Origin: Anaerolineae bacterium
GTDB lineage: Bacteria > Chloroflexota > Anaerolineae > Aggregatilineales > Phototrophicaceae
Length of the DNA stretch: 46,354 bases
Assembly: GCA_030950085.1 (NCBI GenBank)
Contig: JAUZRW010000046.1
Location: forward strand, 1-46,354
Direction of reading: 5' to 3'
The translations under genes were made by a program, and so were the position numbers. The notes below the pieces were generated by a model that saw nothing but the letters and a program-made list of their open reading frames with translations, had not been told where the DNA came from and ran no database searches. Within the stretch, counting starts at the first letter, position 1. Every line of letters starts with the position of its first letter. Shown piece by piece: positions 8,806 through 17,225 of this stretch.

Positions 8806-8892
8806 TACTCGACCAATTTAATCTTTGAAAATTAGATGATGTGTTTTTTGGGCGCAATGCCTTGCGCCCCTACATAAAAACTTTTTTGGTCA
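8806..8892 (-). repeat. Interspersed repeat family 1, copy A (inverted relative to 14411-14497)
   Basis: The 87-bp sequence is the reverse complement of 14411-14497 with only two differences seen in the 85-bp core. Its centre is a hairpin, GGGCGCAA pairing with TTGCGCCC around a 4-nt loop. It lies in non-coding DNA between the cyclophilin and PPOX genes. No open frame or transposase is associated with it. Confidence 0.85.
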
Positions 8893-8930
8893 GATACTAG
8901 GCGTGCCTCGCCCAATATACGAAGGTATCT

Positions 8931-9344
8931 TTAACCGGATACAACGACGCTTTGGGGCTTAATTTTGTAGACGAGGCGCTCTTCTGTCCCTTCAATCTCA
9001 GCTGGTGTGACACTGCCATAATATTTATCAGCACCCACATAGAGTTTTGCATGGGCATTGATATTGCTATAGTCTGTATCCGGTACAATTTCTTCCACAA
9101 CACCGCGCACATCAATCCACCGAAAATCATTTTTGGGGTCTAATACCAGTAAGGCAACATGCGGATTATTGCGAATATTCTTATCTTTACGTCGTCCGGC
9201 TGCGGTATTGACCAAAACATGTGTCCCATCGTATGAACACCAAACAATGGTGTTTTCAGGTGCATTATCGGGACTTACAGTGGTCAATGTCGCTACAATG
9301 GGTGCATCCAACAAACTTTTATGTGTATCGGGAATAGTAGCCAT
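8931..9344 (-). CDS. PPOX-class flavin/F420-dependent oxidoreductase (paralogue 1)
   Basis: 137 residues from ATG 9344, preceded by AAGGAG seven bases upstream; the frame extends back to 9407 without a ribosome site. The sequence follows the pyridoxamine-phosphate-oxidase-like split barrel: [60 protein letters not shown]. This is the small TIGR03618-like group, often annotated as F420-dependent. Such enzymes reduce small substrates or biliverdin-like tetrapyrroles using FMN or F420; the substrate here cannot be told. A second copy lies at 11011-11421 with the same order of motifs, on the far side of an SH3/M23 gene. Confidence 0.85.
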   Translation of the reverse strand: MATIPDTHKSLLDAPIVATLTTVSPDNAPENTIVWCSYDGTHVLVNTAAGRRKDKNIRNNPHVALLVLDPKNDFRWIDVRGVVEEIVPDTDYSNINAHAKLYVGADKYYGSVTPAEIEGTEERLVYKIKPQSVVVSG

Positions 9345-9454
9345 GAACAATCTCCTTGTAATCTTAAATGTCACTGGAATAGACGCACTAACAAGACACA
9401 ATCGCACGTTTAACGCGCCGAAAACTTACCTATTCTGGCAGATACATATAATGC

Positions 9455-10897
9455 TCAGACATTGTCTTTAACTTCATAACCCGGTCCAATGGGTCCTTTA
9501 TAGAGATTGAGCATCGGCTGGTCAAGCGGTGTTGTCCACTTCGTCCATTTATCGCTCTTATAGAAGAAGTTCATTGTCGATTCTGGAAAATCTTTCTGAT
9601 AGCCGGTATTCGGTTTGCTGGGGTTAAATCGAGCGATTAAGGCGTTGTATAAGTCTTCGGTAAATAGAACTAGCGGATTCACAATCCACTCGGTCATAAA
9701 ACGAATTTCAAAGTGGAGATGATCCCAGCCGTTATTGATACTGTGATGCTCAATTTCTCCGATAACCGTATCCGGTGTCAGCATTTGCCCCTTTTTGAAG
9801 CCACGAGCGTTAGTGATGTGCTGATAGATGAAGACATAATCACCTTTCTTGAGCCATGTGCGCGTATTATTCGGACTCGGATACTCTGTTTTGAGAAATT
9901 CAGCTTCGACACCGGCATAAACTTTTATGCCCGCACGGTCACTATTGCCATAATCAAGACCGCCGTGGAGACCTTGAGAATAGCGGTTATAGCCGTAATT
10001 TTTGCCGTTCCGCATTGCAAACATATTGTTGCCATAATATTGAAACCAGCCCGTGTCTTCTAAATCAACAGGTGAGCGGGTCAATAATTGACGATAGCCG
10101 GGTAAATCTTCGGCTTTGGGTCCATCGGTTCCAATCGCAACCAGACCGCGAATAGTACCGGGTTCTGCTAGAAAAACTGTTTTTCCGTCAATACTCTGAA
10201 TAGCTGACCAACCCAAATCATGGCGCGTCCAATACCAGCCATCGGCTTCGACAATATTGTCCATATCACATTCTAGCACTTTGCCGCGTTTGATAGAGCG
10301 AATCACTAATCCGCGTGGGTTAGTAGAGGGTTCGCCACGGACTTTGACATTTGCCGCAACTTGCAAGACCATTTCGCCTTCCCACGTATCCGGCAATTCG
10401 ACCTTTTTCGCAGTGACACCAGCACCCGAAGCAGGTGAATCAAAGACTTCTTTCAAGAAAACCTCGTTGCCATTGATACTACGCTCGGCTGACCACCCTT
10501 TATCATGCTTCCACCAGATATAATTTCCGGCTTCGGTCTGTGATTGTGGCTCAACAGTGATTTCTGCCTTGCGAAACAATTTTTCTGCTAGGCGTTTGCC
10601 ATTGGCTGATTCTCGAATACTGACATTCGCTGCCCAGACACGGAAAATACGGGGCGCGTTGGGGTCACGGTTGCTAATGTCTAGCATGTAGACTTCGGTT
10701 TCATCATCATCACTCAATGCTGACCAGCCATCGGCGTGCTGCACCCAGTTATAGCCCCCTTTATTGACCGCTTCTCCTGTGACTTCGATTTCCGTACCTT
10801 GCGCTAACTTCTTCGATGCCCGCTTACCATCTGGTTCATCACGAATGGTCAAGGGTCCATCAATCACTTTATAGCGTTTCGCTTCTGTCTCAGACAT
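9455..10897 (-). CDS. Triple SH3b-domain protein with M23-type metallopeptidase domain, no signal peptide
   Basis: 480 residues. Three bacterial SH3-like repeats lie at about 8-60, 82-138 and 175-233, each ending with a variant of HxxGWSA (HADGWSA, HDKGWSA, HDLGWSA). A LytM/M23 domain follows at about 300-405. The zinc ligands appear intact: LHGGLDYG gives His311 and Asp315, and DHLHFEIRF gives His393 and His395. M23 enzymes cut peptidoglycan cross-bridges and SH3b domains bind wall peptides. No signal peptide or membrane helix is present and the chain starts MSETEAKRYK, so export, if any, is non-classical or lysis-dependent. The start is supported by GAGGGG just upstream. It is flanked by the two PPOX genes on the same strand. 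Confidence 0.78.
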   Translation of the reverse strand: MSETEAKRYKVIDGPLTIRDEPDGKRASKKLAQGTEIEVTGEAVNKGGYNWVQHADGWSALSDDDETEVYMLDISNRDPNAPRIFRVWAANVSIRESANGKRLAEKLFRKAEITVEPQSQTEAGNYIWWKHDKGWSAERSINGNEVFLKEVFDSPASGAGVTAKKVELPDTWEGEMVLQVAANVKVRGEPSTNPRGLVIRSIKRGKVLECDMDNIVEADGWYWTRHDLGWSAIQSIDGKTVFLAEPGTIRGLVAIGTDGPKAEDLPGYRQLLTRSPVDLEDTGWFQYYGNNMFAMRNGKNYGYNRYSQGLHGGLDYGNSDRAGIKVYAGVEAEFLKTEYPSPNNTRTWLKKGDYVFIYQHITNARGFKKGQMLTPDTVIGEIEHHSINNGWDHLHFEIRFMTEWIVNPLVLFTEDLYNALIARFNPSKPNTGYQKDFPESTMNFFYKSDKWTKWTTPLDQPMLNLYKGPIGPGYEVKDNV

Positions 10898-11010
10898 TTG
10901 CCCCTCTTTAATGAATTATTTTATTTATTTGCAATTATTACGTTATCTACTATAACACGCTTTATAGATTGTAAGGGTCTAGGTAGAAAGGTAATTGCGT
11001 TTGGGTTTTG

Positions 11011-11421
11011 TTATCCTTGATAAGTCGCCTTTAAGGGTTTTATTTTATACAGCAAGCGTTCTAATTCTGCGCGAGGAGGGGCTTCGATTCCATAGCGTTT
11101 GGGTTTACCTGTATATTGCAGCGATAATTCATTCATGGATTCGCCGCCTCCTTCGGCAGTGATTTCTTCGACAATACCGCGCACTTCGAGATAACGAAAT
11201 TGGTTGTCGGGGTCAAAAACCATCAGCGTCACATTTGGGCGGTCACGCATATTGTTATGCTTCTGGCGGTCTGGAGTAGCATTAACAATCACATGCGTCC
11301 CATCGTAACTGCACCATACGGGAGTCACCTGAATGGTCTTATCTGGCATGGTGGTTGCAAGGGCAGCGATAAGCGGTCTGTCTAGCAAATCACGGTATGA
11401 ATCAGGAATCACTGAGGGCAT
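11011..11421 (-). CDS. PPOX-class flavin/F420-dependent oxidoreductase (paralogue 2)
   Basis: 136 residues. It shares the motif order of the paralogue at 8931-9344: [67 protein letters not shown]. This is a split-barrel FMN/F420-binding fold without additional domains, of standard length for the group. The ATG at 11421 is preceded by GGAGATGTTTT. Divergence from paralogue 1 is large enough that the two probably have different substrates or arose from an old duplication. The reaction is unknown beyond flavin- or deazaflavin-dependent reduction. Confidence 0.85.
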   Translation of the reverse strand: MPSVIPDSYRDLLDRPLIAALATTMPDKTIQVTPVWCSYDGTHVIVNATPDRQKHNNMRDRPNVTLMVFDPDNQFRYLEVRGIVEEITAEGGGESMNELSLQYTGKPKRYGIEAPPRAELERLLYKIKPLKATYQG

Positions 11422-11533
11422 AAAACATCTCCAAAATCATGCGTCTGTATAAACATCCTCATCATAGCATGTCCGGCATTGTTATCAAAAAACGTGTATG
11501 ATGGTAGAAAGTCACAAATTGAGGTTATTCAAC

Positions 11534-11644
11534 ATGGCGGCATTGCAAATCCCCCTCACCATCAATACATCAGGACATATCATTTGCGAAAGCCGTACAA
11601 ACGACGTTAGCTATAGTTTAAACATTAATCTTCATCCATATTAG
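11534..11644 (+). CDS. Possible 36-aa peptide or gene remnant
   Basis: ATG at 11534 and TAG at 11642-11644, with GAGG nine bases before the start. It begins MAALQIPLTINTSGHIICES. It reads like the N-terminal strand of a larger protein, so it may be a truncated gene as easily as a real small peptide. No homology is recognised. Confidence 0.25.
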   Translation: MAALQIPLTINTSGHIICESRTNDVSYSLNINLHPY

Positions 11645-11701
11645 TTTTCGTTGTTACACGGTTCATTACAACAATTTTTACTGCTTTTTTATGTATAAAC
11701 G

Positions 11702-11731
11702 TTTACTTTAGTGCGTCTATAGGGATATAGT
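11702..11731 (+). promoter_or_regulatory. Candidate promoter of the mini-hairpin gene pair
   Basis: TTTACT (11702-11707) and TATAGT (11726-11731) with an 18-bp spacer, about 35 bp before the first ATG. Consensus match only. Confidence 0.35.
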
Positions 11732-11766
11732 TATCGTAAGTTCGTTAATTCAGGGGCAAGAATATC

Positions 11767-11979
11767 ATGCAACGGGCATTGTACTCACACAATAATCATC
11801 AACATCCACAAGTTAGTCTCATCAAACACGACATCCAGAATCGCTTAAGTGCCTTAAAACTCAACCTCTATCTTTTGGAAAGACAGGGTCATTCTGAACA
11901 ACACGATGCTCTGACAAAGATGAAAGAGGAATTGGGCGAGATTAACGACTTGTTAGAAGATTTACACGGCTCAAAATAA
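11767..11979 (+). CDS. Stand-alone DHp-like (histidine-kinase dimerisation hairpin) mini-protein 1
   Basis: 70 residues. After a His-rich leader (SHNNHQHP) comes KHDIQNRLSALKLNLYLLER, with the candidate phospho-acceptor His21 followed by D-I-x-N-R-L. This pattern resembles the H-box of Spo0B/DcuS-type kinases (HDxxNxL). A turn and a second amphipathic helix (MKEELGEINDLLEDLHG) complete a helical hairpin. No ATPase domain, membrane segment or partner domain is present. It is paralogous to the next gene. It could be a phosphotransfer shuttle, a dimerisation competitor for a kinase, or a structural hairpin with a coincidental His. No function is established. Confidence 0.6.
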   Translation: MQRALYSHNNHQHPQVSLIKHDIQNRLSALKLNLYLLERQGHSEQHDALTKMKEELGEINDLLEDLHGSK

Positions 11980-12062
11980 GGAAACCTTAATGGAACGTTC
12001 AGTTACAGTTGTTGTATTATGTCAGTATCCACAGATAATCAATGAATTAAAGGTTACTTGAC

Positions 12063-12269
12063 ATGGTTCAAGCACGTCTGGAAATTGTACAGTCCCATGA
12101 TATTCGTGAACTCACTCACAGCATCAATAACCGTTTGAATGCCCTCTCACTTGGTATGGCAATTTTGCAACAAGCTGACAGTCCTGATGTGCGCGTGGTT
12201 GCCACTGTTATGAAATCTGAATTACGTGACTTGGAATGCTTGATTAACGAACTAAAATCTAGCAAGTAA
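12063..12269 (+). CDS. Stand-alone DHp-like mini-protein 2 (paralogue)
   Basis: 68 residues. The core THSINNRLNALSLGMAILQQ aligns position by position with the first mini-protein: His19 corresponds to His21, then I-x-N-R-L-x-A-L-x-L. It ends with a second helix, MKSELRDLECLINELKSSK, whose C-terminus matches that of its paralogue. An AAAGG ribosome site precedes the ATG. The gene lies 83 bp after its paralogue and ends 2 bp from the stop of the convergent PPC lipoprotein gene. The Asp after His in copy 1 is Ser here, so if one copy is a phospho-acceptor the other may differ in chemistry or act as a decoy. Function is not known. Confidence 0.6.
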   Translation: MVQARLEIVQSHDIRELTHSINNRLNALSLGMAILQQADSPDVRVVATVMKSELRDLECLINELKSSK

Positions 12270-12271
12270 TT

Positions 12272-14158
12272 TCACAGAAGCAACGCCACAAATAAATCGA
12301 AGCGTCCACTCGATAAATAACCATTGATGCGAATGTTATACGTGCCATCTTGTGGTAAGGTGACTGTAAACGTCGGGTTCAGTGAGCCGTTACTATCATC
12401 AGCCTGTGCAATAACAATACCATCGGGGTCGATTAAAGCGGCTACGGGGTCAAGCGAACTATTAGGCGCTGCCAAAACCCGAATTTCCACTTCTTGCCCT
12501 GCCTGCCCTTGAAAAGCATAAAATTGATACTGACCGTCATCAACTGCATCATCGACTGACAAAATTGTTGCCTTATTCGGCAAGGGAGTAGGTGTCGCAG
12601 CAATATTAACATAGCGCCATAGTAACACATAACTACCTTGTGCATCGCCACGAGCATCATAAATTCGCAACATATAATTAGCCGATTCAGTAATCGTGGC
12701 AATATCAATCAAGGCGGCATTATTCGCGCCACTATTATCATCTCGATATAAAACAATGCCATCTACCGTTGCCAATTCCATTACAGGGTCAAAAGCATTG
12801 CCAGTGGGACTCGCGGCTACGGTAATGACATCACCGGGATTGAGCCGAATACGCCAGATATGCCGTTCTCCACGTCCTTGTATAGTGCCTGTTGCTTGCT
12901 GATTAGCGATAGCCTCGCCCTGAAACGTATCATAAGTTGATGTTCCCTTGCCGACACTCACCAAGAAAGCACCTGTCGTATTTTCTTCTCCTGTAATGAG
13001 TAAAATGAGCGAGCCACTTTCTTCAAGTTGGATACCCGCAGCAAAAGCCGCCCCACCAGCCGCCGAGAGGGTCGCATTAGACATTGTGAGTAAATTGCCA
13101 TCGGCACCAAAAATCTCAAATTGTGGGCGCACGGTACTATCTCGATAAGGGCGCACACTGACCGTCAAGACATCTCCGGCGTTGGCAAGAAACGAAAAAC
13201 GCTGAAAATCACCTTCACGGGCGATATTGGCAATCACAGGCACATGGTCTTCTAGGCGTTGGTCACGGATAGCAGGTCCAACAGTTGCCATGACAAAGGG
13301 CGCTACCGTCGTGGGTTCAGGGGTGGCTTGTATATCAATATCCATTGCCACCTCATCTGTGCTAAAGCGCAATGTATAATCGCCAAAGAAATCAGCGCCG
13401 TGTGCTTGAATACTATAGAGACCATTCACGGGCAAACGAATATTGAGTAAGCGAGCGTTGCCATTGCCGCCACTATTATCATCCATCGCTATCGGTTGAC
13501 CATCCGGCGCATAGAGCAGCAACGTTGGGTCAAGTGTACCCGCCACGCGACTCATCTCCACAGTGATAATATCGCCTTCTTCCCCTTGAAAGGTGTAAAC
13601 ATGCTGTGGCGATTCAGCTGTCAGTAAGCTGCCAATTTGCGTACTCTCTGTCAATTGCGAGATGAATTCTCCTAGATTAGCATAGGCAGGAGTGGGTGTG
13701 GGGACACCGACAATCGGCGCGATAGTTGGCGCAGTATTGGGGTTTTCTTCGCCGACATAACTCAAGCCAATATCATAGACACCAGAAACACCTGTTTGCA
13801 AGCGAACTGTGACCCGATAAACCTCGTCTTCTGGCAGAGTCGCTTCGACTGTCGCGCCTTCTGCCAAAACCTGATTGCGTAAGCGCAGTGTCATGGTCAC
13901 ATCCGCACTTTGAGAAACCAAACGGAGTCGCGCCATTTGTCCGGCACGCCCGAAGAATTGCCATTCATTACGATTTTGTGCTGTATCTAAACTGCCTGAT
14001 GCTGTTTCCCACGCTTGCAGTGTAAACACCTCTATAGGTTGGGCAATCGTTGGAGGGGGTGCATCGGATAAGGCGTTACATGCGCTGAGTGTGATTAATA
14101 AGATGATGCCAAACCATCGCCACATTGCTTGTCTGTTGTCCTTCAATAAAATTGTCAT
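12272..14158 (-). CDS. Lipoprotein with about five PPC-type beta domains
   Basis: 628 residues. A lipoprotein signal ends at the lipobox LSAC (about residue 27), followed by a short spacer. Then come about five repeated bacterial pre-peptidase C-terminal (PPC) beta-sandwich domains at roughly 45-130, 165-265, 300-405, 415-515 and 530-628. Recurring signatures are DPTLLLYAPDGQPIAMDDNS, DPVMELATVDG...YRDDNS and DPVAALIDPDG...QADDSN, where the DD[NS] segment probably binds calcium. No catalytic domain is present, so it is probably a surface-anchored binding or structural protein. The 14158 start gives a positive N-region; an internal ATG at 14125, preceded by AAGGA at 13 nt, is the alternative. 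A TPTPAY linker separates domains 1 and 2. Confidence 0.8.
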   Translation of the reverse strand: MTILLKDNRQAMWRWFGIILLITLSACNALSDAPPPTIAQPIEVFTLQAWETASGSLDTAQNRNEWQFFGRAGQMARLRLVSQSADVTMTLRLRNQVLAEGATVEATLPEDEVYRVTVRLQTGVSGVYDIGLSYVGEENPNTAPTIAPIVGVPTPTPAYANLGEFISQLTESTQIGSLLTAESPQHVYTFQGEEGDIITVEMSRVAGTLDPTLLLYAPDGQPIAMDDNSGGNGNARLLNIRLPVNGLYSIQAHGADFFGDYTLRFSTDEVAMDIDIQATPEPTTVAPFVMATVGPAIRDQRLEDHVPVIANIAREGDFQRFSFLANAGDVLTVSVRPYRDSTVRPQFEIFGADGNLLTMSNATLSAAGGAAFAAGIQLEESGSLILLITGEENTTGAFLVSVGKGTSTYDTFQGEAIANQQATGTIQGRGERHIWRIRLNPGDVITVAASPTGNAFDPVMELATVDGIVLYRDDNSGANNAALIDIATITESANYMLRIYDARGDAQGSYVLLWRYVNIAATPTPLPNKATILSVDDAVDDGQYQFYAFQGQAGQEVEIRVLAAPNSSLDPVAALIDPDGIVIAQADDSNGSLNPTFTVTLPQDGTYNIRINGYLSSGRFDLFVALLL

Positions 14159-14410
14159 CTTAGTTTACAATCATGACGTACACCGCGCTTATCTGCAAAT
14201 AGGAGATTTCGCCCTATTTGGGTGCTAGTGCCAGCACAAAGCATTCGGTTTGAACGATTCGGGCGCACACGCGGGTAGATAGGCATCAGGTTTAGCCTTA
14301 AGGGTTGGATTTTGGGCTTAACTTCGGCGAGAAGGTCATAGACCTTCCCCTGCGATTGAACCCATTTTAAGCGTAGGGGAGGGTTTCAAATCCTCCCAAT
14401 AAGTAGTACA

Positions 14411-14497
14411 TGACCAAAAAAGTTTTTATGTAGGGGCGCAAGGCATTGCGCCCAAAAAGCACATAATCTAATTTTCAAAGATTAAATTGGTCGAGTA
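14411..14497 (+). repeat. Interspersed repeat family 1, copy B
   Basis: Inverted counterpart of 8806-8892. It contains the hairpin GGGCGCAA / TTGCGCCC and ends with AATTTTCAAAGATTAAATTG before the TCGAG edge. Together the two copies bracket a 5.5-kb segment. Confidence 0.85.
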
Positions 14498-14613
14498 GTA
14501 GATATGACGAATATTCAAACAGCTTCTAAACATTTTATAGACGAGTGATTTTGCTACTCGGTATGGCTTTTAAGTTCGACATATGTGCTATTAGCCGCAA
14601 ACATCAATCCATT

Positions 14614-14641
14614 TTGTGTTAATTCTGTTGTACAGTATAGT
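14614..14641 (+). promoter_or_regulatory. Candidate promoter of the PAS histidine kinase gene
   Basis: TTGTGT (14614-14619) and TATAGT (14636-14641) with a 16-bp spacer. The predicted transcript would begin near 14648, so an ATG at 14651 would be nearly leaderless while the GTG at 14663 would keep its GAGG ribosome site. Confidence 0.45.
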
Positions 14642-14650
14642 AATTAACTT

Positions 14651-17017
14651 ATGAGGTCTATCGTGTCGAGTGTCCAAAATCATCATCTACCCCGAAGTTC
14701 AATGCGTGCCATTTATATTGTTGAAGCAATAGCGATTTTGCTCATCATCATTGCAACAGCTTTTTTCATTGTGGCTGATTACAACAATCGACTAGCACTG
14801 ACACGACAGGTCATTTTTCAACAAGATACCACGAAAGTCCTTACTCTGTTTTATCGACAAACGGCTATTATTGTGACTATGGCTAGTCTATTGATTATCT
14901 GTATCTTTATCATTGCGCGTGGACAAATCACCCTCAGTCAAGAAATCGTGCGCCAAGCAAAAGTACACCTACGAAACGAAGCAATTTATCACGGTAATGA
15001 AGAAACAGTGGTTAATATACCTGCCCAAAAACGATTTGCTGAAGAATTGGCGACACAAGTTAAAGCAGCAACGGCAGAATTACAAGCCGCGAACCAACAA
15101 TTACAGCAGAGCGAACAGCGTTATCGTACCCTAGAGCATATGAGTATGGCTTACTCCTATTCATATCGTGTTTTGCCCGACAAACAAATCGTCTATGAAT
15201 GGATGACGGATGCCTTTACAGAAATTTCGGGCTATACAGTCGAAGACTTACAGAGCAAGACTGCTTTTGCCCTTATTTTCCCTGATGATGGCGACTTAAT
15301 TGCACGTCAACGTGAACGTTTATATGCTAGTACCACGCAAGAAACATTTGAGTTTCGCATGACTTCTAAAACAGGTGAAGTTAAACATATGTTGGCGTAT
15401 GTCAAATCGGAATGGGATAAGACAGAACAGCGTGTGGTACGAGTCGTCGGCACAGCACAAGATATTTCGCGGCTTAAACGCGCCGAAAACACCCTAATTA
15501 GCGAACGCAACTTTCTCCAAAGCGTCATGGATGCCACCCCGAATGGCATTCTCGTTTTTGATAATAATCGGCATATCACTTTTGCCAATGCTCGCGCCGA
15601 AGAAATTTTGCGCTTGAAACATAATGCCAGCAATAGCAACCCACGGCAATTTCCAAATTTAGAAATCAGAGATGTCGATGGCGAAATCATCCCAATAGAG
15701 AAACGCCCCTTCGTTGAGGTGCTGAGAACTAAAAAAGCAATATATGGTAATGAACAAATTCTTATCGCTGCCGACGGTCAACAGATACCTATTATAGTGA
15801 ATGCCGCCCCCATATTGGATGAAGCGAGTGATGTTGAACAAGTGGTCTTTGTGTTTGAAGATATATCACAACTGAAACAGGCAGAAGAAGCTCTGCGAAC
15901 GGAGCGAAATTTTTTACAGAATGTCATGGACACCATGCCAAGCGGTATTGTTGTCTTGAATCCACAAGGCGATATCATCACCTTTGCGAATGCCCATGCT
16001 GAGAAAATACTCGGCATCCAGCGCGATGCGATAACACAGCAAATTAATTCTGTCGTAGATTGGACTGTGACCTATCTTGACGGACAAGTCATGCCGCCGG
16101 AAAAGCAGATTTCATCACGAATTAAAATCAGCCGCAAACCCATCTTAGGGGTTGAGCAACTCATCACAACTGCCGCCGGACAAGAAATCCCCTTACGAGT
16201 GAATGCGGTTCCTTATTTGGATAACGAGGGTCATCTTCAGCAAATCTTATACAGTTTCGAGGATATTTCCTTGCAGTTAAGATGGCAGCAACAAATTGAA
16301 GAGGCATTGGCACAAGAGAAAGAACTGCATGAATTGAAGAATCGCTTTGTCACACTGATTTCACACGAATTGCGGACTCCATTATCAATCATCATGACTT
16401 CTACGGAATTGATACAACGTAATTTTGAAAAAATGACCCCACTGCAAATCGTGAGGCGCACTGACAAAATCCAAAAACAGGTCATGCGACTCAAACGTAT
16501 TATGGAAGATGTCTCATTTATCAACAAAACGGATAGAGTCGGTCATCAAATCCAATTGACTGTGATAGATTTGCCCACATTTTGTAAAAACATTGTTGAG
16601 GGAGTATTGCTGGTTGAAGAGAACAAGCCTCAGATTATCAAACAATATGAGGGAAGCGTGACGGATATTGTTGGCGATGAAACCTTGCTTTATCAGATTA
16701 TGGTCAATTTGGTATCAAATGCCGTGAAATATACACCCGAAGATAGAACAGTGATTGTCTCATGCCAAGTCACGAACGTGGCAATTACATTCTGTGTCGC
16801 CGATGATGGGATTGGTATTCCCGAAGCTGACCAAGCAAAGTTGTTCCAATCTTTCCATCGTGCAAGCAATGTGAGCAATATTCAAGGCACAGGTTTGGGT
16901 CTTGATATTGTGCGACGGGCTGTCAACGTGCTAGAAGGCAGTGTTTCATTCACGAGTCAAGAAGGTGAAGGCACGACATTCACCGTGATACTCCCCAATT
17001 TAGCCCAAAAAGACTGA
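14651..17017 (+). CDS. Membrane-anchored sensor histidine kinase with three PAS domains
   Basis: 788 residues from ATG 14651. Two membrane helices (about 20-42 and 75-95) flank a short extracytoplasmic loop. A coiled coil (about 130-165) follows, then PAS/PAC units at about 175-280, 280-410 and 410-540. The HisKA domain contains LISHELRTPLSII with phospho-accepting His at about 572, and the HATPase domain has the N box NLVSNAVKYTPED, G1 DDGIGIPEAD and G2 GTGLGLDIV. PAS 2 and 3 are close duplicates (ERNFLQxVMDxxPxGI in both). It lies alone with no adjacent response regulator; the nearest receiver-only protein is 27 kb away. A GTG at 14663 with GAGG six bases upstream is a better-supported start. 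The signal is unknown. Confidence 0.9.
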   Translation: MRSIVSSVQNHHLPRSSMRAIYIVEAIAILLIIIATAFFIVADYNNRLALTRQVIFQQDTTKVLTLFYRQTAIIVTMASLLIICIFIIARGQITLSQEIVRQAKVHLRNEAIYHGNEETVVNIPAQKRFAEELATQVKAATAELQAANQQLQQSEQRYRTLEHMSMAYSYSYRVLPDKQIVYEWMTDAFTEISGYTVEDLQSKTAFALIFPDDGDLIARQRERLYASTTQETFEFRMTSKTGEVKHMLAYVKSEWDKTEQRVVRVVGTAQDISRLKRAENTLISERNFLQSVMDATPNGILVFDNNRHITFANARAEEILRLKHNASNSNPRQFPNLEIRDVDGEIIPIEKRPFVEVLRTKKAIYGNEQILIAADGQQIPIIVNAAPILDEASDVEQVVFVFEDISQLKQAEEALRTERNFLQNVMDTMPSGIVVLNPQGDIITFANAHAEKILGIQRDAITQQINSVVDWTVTYLDGQVMPPEKQISSRIKISRKPILGVEQLITTAAGQEIPLRVNAVPYLDNEGHLQQILYSFEDISLQLRWQQQIEEALAQEKELHELKNRFVTLISHELRTPLSIIMTSTELIQRNFEKMTPLQIVRRTDKIQKQVMRLKRIMEDVSFINKTDRVGHQIQLTVIDLPTFCKNIVEGVLLVEENKPQIIKQYEGSVTDIVGDETLLYQIMVNLVSNAVKYTPEDRTVIVSCQVTNVAITFCVADDGIGIPEADQAKLFQSFHRASNVSNIQGTGLGLDIVRRAVNVLEGSVSFTSQEGEGTTFTVILPNLAQKD

Positions 17018-17225
17018 ATCTAGCCTGTCGCACTCTGTTGGTTTCCGTAAACTTGCTTGAAATGACTGCGGAACAGAATATCACCTACTATGATGCAGTT
17101 TCCGACTTCATCTGCTAAATTGTCCTCAAATTCCGTACAATACAATAGTGGCACGAATTAAACCACGCGCAAGTCAATATTGGCTTGTCGTGATAATTAT
17201 TTCATGGAATGGAGTTTGTTAAAAA

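Larger units (their letters stand above)
11422..11766. other. Intergenic region, 345 bp, with a 36-codon open frame
   Basis: A divergent spacer between the PPOX gene and the first mini-hairpin gene. It contains an ATG frame at 11534-11644 (listed separately) and the promoter-like elements at 11702-11731. No other structure was seen. Confidence 0.5.
14159..14650. other. Intergenic region, 492 bp, composite of palindromic repeats
   Basis: Divergent spacer between the PPC lipoprotein and the PAS kinase. In order it holds a GGGCGCACACGCGGGTA core at 14261-14277 (repeat family 2, minus orientation), hairpins GAAGGTC/GACCTTC at about 14330-14346 and GGAGG/CCTCC at about 14379-14397, then repeat family 1 copy B at 14411-14497, then the kinase promoter. 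No coding potential was seen. Confidence 0.6.
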
